In this document: positions 59,574-64,000 of the stretch, in pieces | How the letters are laid out: each line of letters opens with the position of its first letter | Numbering within the stretch: position 1 is the first letter of the stretch | NCBI GenBank assembly: GCA_964605235.1 | Contig: CAZSBB010000021.1 | Span: 45,364-109,363 of the forward strand | Origin: CAZSBB01 sp964605235 | GTDB lineage: Bacteria > Planctomycetota > Phycisphaerae > Phycisphaerales > Phycisphaeraceae | Length of the DNA stretch: 64,000 nucleotides | Direction of reading: 5' to 3' | Translations under genes and position numbers: made by a program | The notes under the pieces: model-generated | The model's database searches: none | Seen by the model: only the letters and a program-made list of their open reading frames with translations | Told to the model about the DNA's origin: nothing

Positions 59574-60748
59574 AGCTGGCGCTGGTGATTGAAAAGTTCG
59601 ACCCCCACGGCGGCGGCGCTGAACGCTCCACCGCGCAGATTGCCGACGAACTGGTCCAACGCGGCCATCAGGTCACCATCCTCTGCGCCAAGTCGCCCGA
59701 TCGTTTCCTGCAAATCAACGACGCCCTGAGCGTCAAAGCCCGTCGGCAGGGCGGTCGCCTCACCGCCTACCGCATGTGGCGCTTCCATCATTGGGTTCGT
59801 CAGCAGCTCCAGACCGGCGGTTACGACCTGAGCCTCTCCGTCACCACGGCCGCCCCGGCAACCATCCTCCAGCCCCGCAGCGGCACCGTCCGCGAAACGC
59901 TGGCGCGCAACATCGCCATCCGCACCAGCACACCCGCCCGGTTGGGCAAACGTCTGCTCACTGCGCTGAGCCCCAAGCTCAATATGCTGCTGGCGCTGGA
60001 ACGGCAGGTGCTCGCCGACCCGCTGCTGCGCCATGTCGCGGCGGTCAGCGGCTACGTGCAGCGGCAACTGGTCGAGCATTACCAGTTCGACCCGCAGCGC
60101 ATCAGCGTCATACCCAATGCCGCCGTGATGCCGCAGGTCAGTCCTGAACAGCGCAGCGCCTGGCGCCAGCAGATTCGTCAGGCGTTTGGCGTTCCCGACG
60201 ACGCGCTGTGCTTCGTGTTTGCCGCCCTGAATCCCAAGCTCAAGGGTCTGCCCACGCTGCTGCTCGCCATGCAACGCTACATGAAGGCCGGGGGGCGCGG
60301 CATCGTCCTGCTGGCGGGCAAAGTCGATCGCGCAGTGGAGCAGCGCGCCCTGACGCTGGGCATTCGCCCGCAGGTGCGCCTCATCGGCCCAACCCGGCAC
60401 ATGGCGCCGCTGTATTGCGCCAGCGATGTCACCGTGCTGCCCACGCACTACGACCCGTCGAGCAAGGTGGTGATCGAATCGCTCATGCTGGGCATCCCCG
60501 CCATCAGCACCGGCTGCAACGGCGCCAGCGATTTCATCGCCGAACCCGGCGCTCAGCCACGCGGCCTGGTGGTGCAGGACCCCGCCGACGTCGCCGGCCT
60601 TGCCGCCGCCCTGCGCCAGCTCAGCGATGACCACTTCCGCGCCGCCTGCACCGCCGCCTGCGCGGGGCTCAGTGACCGGCTGTCCATGCGCGCTCATGTC
60701 GATCAGCTGGAAGCTCTTTTCACCCGCATCGCAGCTGCGCCCCGGTGA
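59570..60748 (+). CDS. Glycosyltransferase family 4 (GT-B)
   Basis: A 392-residue glycosyltransferase. LALVIEKFDPHGGGAERSTAQIADELVQRGHQVTILC opens the protein and the GT4 core ARGIVLLAGKVD, RLIGPTRHMAPLYCASDVTVLPTHYDPSSKVVIESLMLGIPAISTGCNGASDFI follows, with the E-x7-E motif (ES..GI). It resembles LPS glucosyltransferase I (WaaG). It is coupled to the heptosyltransferase gene, so both act on the same surface glycan. Sugar specificity unknown. Confidence 0.88.
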   Translation: MKLALVIEKFDPHGGGAERSTAQIADELVQRGHQVTILCAKSPDRFLQINDALSVKARRQGGRLTAYRMWRFHHWVRQQLQTGGYDLSLSVTTAAPATILQPRSGTVRETLARNIAIRTSTPARLGKRLLTALSPKLNMLLALERQVLADPLLRHVAAVSGYVQRQLVEHYQFDPQRISVIPNAAVMPQVSPEQRSAWRQQIRQAFGVPDDALCFVFAALNPKLKGLPTLLLAMQRYMKAGGRGIVLLAGKVDRAVEQRALTLGIRPQVRLIGPTRHMAPLYCASDVTVLPTHYDPSSKVVIESLMLGIPAISTGCNGASDFIAEPGAQPRGLVVQDPADVAGLAAALRQLSDDHFRAACTAACAGLSDRLSMRAHVDQLEALFTRIAAAPR

Positions 60749-60926
60749 TCCGCAATAGTTCGATCGCTACCGGGGCGCGGCCGAGCACCGTGTGAATGAT
60801 GTCGCACTGCGTTCGGCAAACTCATCCTCTCCGCGGCGCCCGCAAGCACCATTCGCTTTCTCATCCGGCAACTCAGCCACACTCCGCCATACAGGGCAAA
60901 CGCATATGGATGATCGAGCGGTTCTG

Positions 60927-61017
60927 AACGAGCCCCGACCGTCAGGGAGGGGTTGCTTTCCGGACGTCATTTCCCTGCGGCTGCGCCGCCACCCCTGGCT
61001 CGCGCGTGGGGCTCGTT
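60927..61017. repeat. Inverted-repeat element bounded by AACGAGCCCC
   Basis: AACGAGCCCC (60927-60936) pairs with GGGGCTCGTT (61008-61017). A fragment of the left end occurs at 36048-36073, showing a dispersed family. Confidence 0.65.
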
Positions 61018-61098
61018 GCAGCAGCACCATATGCGCTGGCCCTGCCCGCCACCGCCACTCGCCATCACACCAACCGCCAACGCGACGCCCGGATGTAA

Positions 61099-61127
61099 AA
61101 AATGTATTTTCAATTAAAATACATTTT
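61099..61127. repeat. Perfect AT-rich palindrome
   Basis: AAAATGTATTTT-CAATT-AAAATACATTTT, 12-bp arms with a 5-base loop, in otherwise GC-rich sequence. It could be a target for a regulator or a mobile-element scar. Confidence 0.6.
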
Positions 61128-61153
61128 CAAGTTGTCGCTGGTGCGGTCCGCAG

Positions 61154-61225
61154 CGGTTGCTGCTGAGGTGACACGTTCGGTTGCGGCAGCAGTGACCTGT
61201 TCGATTGCTGCAGCAGGTGATGCGA
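61154..61225. repeat. 24-bp tandem repeat, three units
   Basis: Three imperfect 24-base units (61154-61177, 61178-61201, 61202-61225), each of the form CGGTTGCTGC.GAGGTGAC...TT. Confidence 0.6.
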
Positions 61226-61310
61226 TGATTCCGGCCGGCGGGCATGACGACATGAACCCGTGTGGCGCCAGGCGGGGTCTGGCTCCAAGGCGCGCGCTGC
61301 AACATTCAGG

Positions 61311-61370
61311 GGAACTTCCGGAGGAACTTCCGGAGGAGCTTCCGTGGGAACACCCGGGGGAATTTCCGGG
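61311..61370. repeat. 12-bp tandem repeat, five units, next to yicC
   Basis: Five units of 12 bases: GGAACTTCCGGA twice exactly, then three diverged versions, ending six bases before the yicC stop. In one minus-strand frame it would read EVPP-type repeats. Confidence 0.75.
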
Positions 61371-61376
61371 GGGGAT

Positions 61377-62285
61377 TTACTCGGCGTTCTGCACTTGTTC
61401 TTTGATGCGGTCGATGGCGCTTTTGACATCGACAATCGCCAGGCTGATGGCGCGGTCGTTGCACTTGCTGCCGATGGTGTTGGCTTCGCGCAGCATTTCC
61501 TGGGCGATGAAGTCCATGGTTCGGCCCAGCGGCTGGTTCGGATCACGCTGGGGTTTGCCGTCGAGAATGGTGAAGAACTGCTGCAGATGCCCGGTCAGAC
61601 GATTGATTTCCTCGCTGATATCCGAGCGCTCGGCAAAGACCGCCACCTCGCGCAGCAGGTCCTGCTGGCCAACGGTGAGCTGGGCGCGGGCCATCAGTTC
61701 CTCGACGCGGGTGCGCAGGCGGGTGTGGTATTCCTCGATCACCAGCGGGGCGCGCTGAGCGATCTCGGCGGTGCGTTGCTGCACGATCTCGCAATGCTGC
61801 CGGAGGTCGGCGGCGAGCAGTTGGCCTTCGGATTCACGCATGGCTTCCATGCGGGCGCAGGCGGTTTCCGTCAGCGCCGTCAACGCGGGACGCGCCCGAC
61901 GGGTCAGCTCTTCCATTTCCAGCGAGGGTTGGAGCACGCCGGGCAGCGCCAGCAGGGCGGTCAGATCGATGTTGACCGCCCGGTCTTCCTTGACCTTCTG
62001 GTGGATGGTTTCCAGATGGTCGAGGTAGTTGAGCAGGGCGGCATCATTGACCTGCTGGGTGGCCTGGGCTTCACCGAGCCGATACTTGACCACGAGGGTG
62101 ATCGAGCCGCGTTGAATCCGCCGGCGCAGGAGCGTTTCCAGTTCCGGTTCGAGGCTGGCGAGTTCCTCGGGCAGGCGGATGGTGGCTTTGAAGTACCGGT
62201 TGTTGAGGCTGCGCACCTCGACGGCATAGGCGATGCCATCGCGCTGGTCGGAGGCTTCGCCAAAGCCGGTCATCGAGCGAATCAA
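61377..62285 (-). CDS. yicC: YicC/YloC-family endoribonuclease
   Basis: A 302-residue protein with the hallmark start MIRSMTGFGEA, SLNNRYFKATIRLP and end RTMDFIAQEMLREANTIGSKCNDRAISLAIVDVKSAIDRIKEQVQN. YicC proteins are RNA-processing enzymes that take part in RNA turnover. The TTG start overlaps the secG stop by four bases (TTGA), coupling the two. Third gene of the tpiA-secG-yicC operon. Confidence 0.93.
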   Translation of the reverse strand: MIRSMTGFGEASDQRDGIAYAVEVRSLNNRYFKATIRLPEELASLEPELETLLRRRIQRGSITLVVKYRLGEAQATQQVNDAALLNYLDHLETIHQKVKEDRAVNIDLTALLALPGVLQPSLEMEELTRRARPALTALTETACARMEAMRESEGQLLAADLRQHCEIVQQRTAEIAQRAPLVIEEYHTRLRTRVEELMARAQLTVGQQDLLREVAVFAERSDISEEINRLTGHLQQFFTILDGKPQRDPNQPLGRTMDFIAQEMLREANTIGSKCNDRAISLAIVDVKSAIDRIKEQVQNAE

Positions 62286-62794
62286 GGATTACTCTCCCCG
62301 CCAGTGGCAGCGCCAGTGGCGGCGTCGGTCGCCGGCGCGGCGGGTGCGGCTGGAGCAGCCGGGGCCGGGGCGTCTGACGAAGCCGCCGGCGCCGGGGCTG
62401 CGGTCGCGGGGGCTGCGGGTTCGACCACGGTGGTGGTGGTTTCCAGCACCGGATTCTCGGCCGGCGCAGCGGGCGAGGTCGCCGTTTCGGCAGTGGTTTC
62501 GACCGGCGTGGAGGAGATGCCTTCGGGGGTCACCACCTCGGGCTTGACGGTCCAGGTCAGGCCCATCGCCAGCAGGATGAAGCAGATGAAGAGGCTGACG
62601 GTGAACCAGGTGAGCACGTCGCCGGTCTTGGCGCCGAACGCCGCCTGCGCGCTCATGGCGCCGCCGCCGAACGCGCCCGCCAGCCCGCCGCCGCGCGGCT
62701 TCTGGATCAGCACGACGAAGGTGAGCAGCAGGCACACCAGCACGAACAGGACCGACATCAGGGTGACGTACCAGACGCCAAGCAGAGGAATCAT
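62282..62794 (-). CDS. secG: Protein translocase subunit SecG with long Pro/Ala tail
   Basis: A 170-residue protein. SecG core in residues 1-80: two membrane helices flanking VVLIQKPRGGGLAGAFGGGAMSAQAAFGAKTGDVLTWFT. The remaining 90 residues are Ala/Pro/Thr-rich and outside the conserved domain, more than doubling the usual length (about 75-110). GGAG precedes the ATG. It follows tpiA, a common linkage. Confidence 0.93.
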   Translation of the reverse strand: MIPLLGVWYVTLMSVLFVLVCLLLTFVVLIQKPRGGGLAGAFGGGAMSAQAAFGAKTGDVLTWFTVSLFICFILLAMGLTWTVKPEVVTPEGISSTPVETTAETATSPAAPAENPVLETTTTVVEPAAPATAAPAPAASSDAPAPAAPAAPAAPATDAATGAATGGESNP

Positions 62795-62867
62795 CCGTCT
62801 ATCTCCGAAGCAGCGTCAACGCTTGGCGCAATGCCAGCGCGGCAACGCTGCGGGTTTGCAGTCATGC

Positions 62868-63623
62868 TCACAGGGCGGCGTTGACGATGGCGGTGAAATC
62901 TTCCGCCTTGAGCGCGGCCCCGCCGATCAGCCCGCCGTCGATGTCCGGCTGGGAAAACAGTTCTTTGGCGTTCGACGGCTTGCACGAGCCGCCGTACTGG
63001 ATGCGCACGCCGTTGGCGGCGGCGCTGCCGTAGAGGCCGACGAGGGTTTTGCGGATAGCGGCATGGGCGGACTGCGCGTCGGCGGACGACGCCGTCTTGC
63101 CGGTGCCAATCGCCCAGACCGGCTCATACGCGATGGTCACTTTTTCCAACTGGCTGACCGACACGCCCGCCAGCCCGTAGCACACCTGGGCGGCATTGAC
63201 GGCATCAGTCTGGCCCAGTTCGCGCTGGTTGAGCTTTTCGCCCACGCAGAGGATGACTTCCATCCCGGCAGCCAGGGCGGCACGGACCTTGCGGTTGATC
63301 AGTTCGTCGCCTTCGCCGATGACATGCCGGCGTTCGCTGTGACCCACCAGCAGCACTTTGACGCCCACATCCTGCAACATGGCGAGGCTGACTTCGCCGG
63401 TGAAAGCGCCATCGGGTTCGAAGTAGCCGTCCTGAGCGCCGAGCTTGATGCTGCTGCCGCGCAGGACCTCGCCGACGGTCAGCAGGTAGGGGAAAGCGGG
63501 GAAGACGACGACTTCGACGCCGGTCTTGGGCAGAGACTGGGTGAGCTGCCGCGCCAGGGCATGGGCGGGCTGCCGATGGAGGTTCATTTTCCAGTTGCCG
63601 CCGACGTAGGGAACACGCGCCAT
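62868..63623 (-). CDS. tpiA: Triosephosphate isomerase
   Basis: A 251-residue TIM-barrel enzyme interconverting dihydroxyacetone phosphate and glyceraldehyde 3-phosphate. GNWKMN (Lys of the active site), VGHSERRHVIGE (catalytic His), AYEPVWAIGTGKTAS (catalytic Glu and loop 6) and QYGGSCKPSN, IGGAAL are present. ATG 63623 has GAGG seven bases upstream; ATG 63629 is too close to it. First gene of the minus-strand operon. Confidence 0.98.
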   Translation of the reverse strand: MARVPYVGGNWKMNLHRQPAHALARQLTQSLPKTGVEVVVFPAFPYLLTVGEVLRGSSIKLGAQDGYFEPDGAFTGEVSLAMLQDVGVKVLLVGHSERRHVIGEGDELINRKVRAALAAGMEVILCVGEKLNQRELGQTDAVNAAQVCYGLAGVSVSQLEKVTIAYEPVWAIGTGKTASSADAQSAHAAIRKTLVGLYGSAAANGVRIQYGGSCKPSNAKELFSQPDIDGGLIGGAALKAEDFTAIVNAAL

Positions 63624-63743
63624 GTGCATACCTCACAAGCAGGGGGTAAGCGGGACAGCCCAGCATGATAGCAAAAGCCGGGACGGTCGGGGGGCCAGGA
63701 CTGGCGGTGTTGGCCGGGGGAGAAGGGCGGTAACCCAGGGGGC

Positions 63744-63802
63744 TAAAAAAGGGGATAAGTACATTATTTCCCAGAAAAATAATGTACTTATCCCCTTTTT
63801 TA
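63744..63802. repeat. Perfect 26-bp inverted repeat (GGGGATAAGTACATTATT palindrome)
   Basis: Arms 63744-63769 and 63777-63802 are perfectly complementary around a 7-base loop. The outer ends carry A and T runs, so it could act as a bidirectional terminator for tpiA's upstream side. Palindromes of this sort are often mobilised by REP-associated tyrosine transposases; no such gene is in the window. Confidence 0.85.
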
Positions 63803-63834
63803 ACCCCGGCGTCTGCGGTGGTCGTGGGCTGTGT

Positions 63835-63863
63835 TTGGCAGCGGCGGCGCTTGGCGGTACACT
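63835..63863 (+). promoter_or_regulatory. Promoter of tRNA-Pro
   Basis: TTGGCA (63835-63840), 17-base spacer, TACACT (63858-63863). The predicted transcription start is about ten bases before the mature tRNA. Confidence 0.7.
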
Positions 63864-63879
63864 GCCACGCTACGCAACA

Positions 63880-63953
63880 CGGGGCGTAGCGCAGCTTGGT
63901 AGCGCGCTTGACTGGGGGTCAAGAGGTCGTGGGTTCAAATCCCGCCGCCCCGA
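63880..63953 (+). tRNA. tRNA-Pro, anticodon GGG
   Basis: A 74-base cloverleaf: acceptor CGGGGCG pairs with CGCCCCG, anticodon stem CTTGA/TCAAG with loop CTGGGGG (anticodon GGG, reading CCC/CCU), and TPsiC loop GTTCAAAT. CCA is not encoded. Confidence 0.95.
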
Positions 63954-63969
63954 CTTTGATCGAGAATTG

Positions 63970-64000
63970 GCCCTTCGGCGAGAACGTCGAAGGGCTTTCT
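63970..64000 (+). terminator. Terminator of tRNA-Pro
   Basis: GCCCTTCG (63970-63977) pairs with CGAAGGGC (63988-63995), followed by TTTCT to the window edge. Confidence 0.75.

Larger units (their letters stand above)
60749..61376. other. Repeat-rich 628-base gap
   Basis: Holds, in order, an inverted-repeat element (60927-61017), an AT palindrome (61099-61127), a 24-bp tandem repeat (61154-61225) and a 12-bp tandem repeat (61311-61370). ORFs here are composed of repeat sequence and I do not accept them as genes. Confidence 0.6.

Noticed and set aside
60792..61166. A 124-codon frame in the repeat-rich gap
   Set aside because: Built across an inverted-repeat element and an AT palindrome; no family features or ribosome binding site.
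61311..61370. CRISPR-like short tandem repeats
   Set aside because: Units are contiguous 12-mers without spacers and no cas genes are present.

Overview
The window is a GC-rich bacterial chromosome segment that most resembles Planctomycetota, probably class Phycisphaerae. The pointers are: a LacI-type regulator followed by a pseudopilin with a FTLIELLVV N-terminus and then a secreted glycoside hydrolase; an anaerobic-type sulfatase-maturating radical SAM enzyme with a SEC-C tail; a small membrane protein carrying the CGYDL...RCPECG zinc ribbon; Gram-negative outer-membrane glycosyltransferases; and dispersed palindromes of the 'ccacagagacacagag' kind. This assignment rests on pattern recognition, not on a marker gene.

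Layout. 1-2 kb: the end of an ABC exporter operon (ATPase plus membrane protein). 2-6.4 kb: two minus-strand chemoreceptors that share a nearly identical signalling half, one with a predicted CZB zinc-binding motif in its extracytoplasmic part. 6.7-13.2 kb: a carbohydrate-use region with a LacI-type repressor under an apparently autoregulated promoter, a pseudopilin, a GH5-like hydrolase, an oligogalacturonate-lyase-like propeller and a divergent radical SAM maturase. 13.5-16.9 kb: a MerR-type regulator, a membrane-anchored TPR protein and a FlgN-like chaperone.

17-44 kb is a compact, collinear flagellar cluster: soluble histidine kinase and sigma-54 response regulator, then flgB-flgC-fliE-fliF-fliG-fliH-fliI-fliJ-motE-like-fliK-flgD-orf-flgE-flbD-motA-motB-fliL-fliN-fliO-fliP-fliQ-fliR-flhB-flhA-flhF-flhG-orf-fliA. 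A good sigma-54 promoter precedes flgB and a FliA-type promoter precedes motA, so the expected cascade (kinase/regulator to sigma-54 to basal body; FliA to motor) is readable in the DNA. fliM is missing from its usual place between fliL and fliN. Rod, ring, filament and anti-sigma genes (flgF, flgG, flgH, flgI, flgK, flgL, fliC, fliD, flgM) are also absent and must lie elsewhere if present.

44-46.2 kb is an accessory patch with small ORFs, one unusually AT-rich, and a decayed duplicate of the first ORF's 5' end. 46.3-64 kb is housekeeping: dnaK, maf, a ParA-type ATPase fused to a glycogen-binding CBM48-like domain with a downstream degenerate-ATPase-like protein, nnrE, pyrR-pyrB, gmk, a GmhB-like phosphatase with a membrane tail, two LPS-type glycosyltransferases, a repeat-rich gap, the minus-strand tpiA-secG-yicC operon, and a tRNA-Pro(GGG). 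Several genes (maf, pyrR, the zinc-ribbon gene, waaF-like) have a -10 box 6-10 nt before the ATG, suggesting leaderless mRNAs. No rRNA, CRISPR array, transposase or complete prophage was seen.
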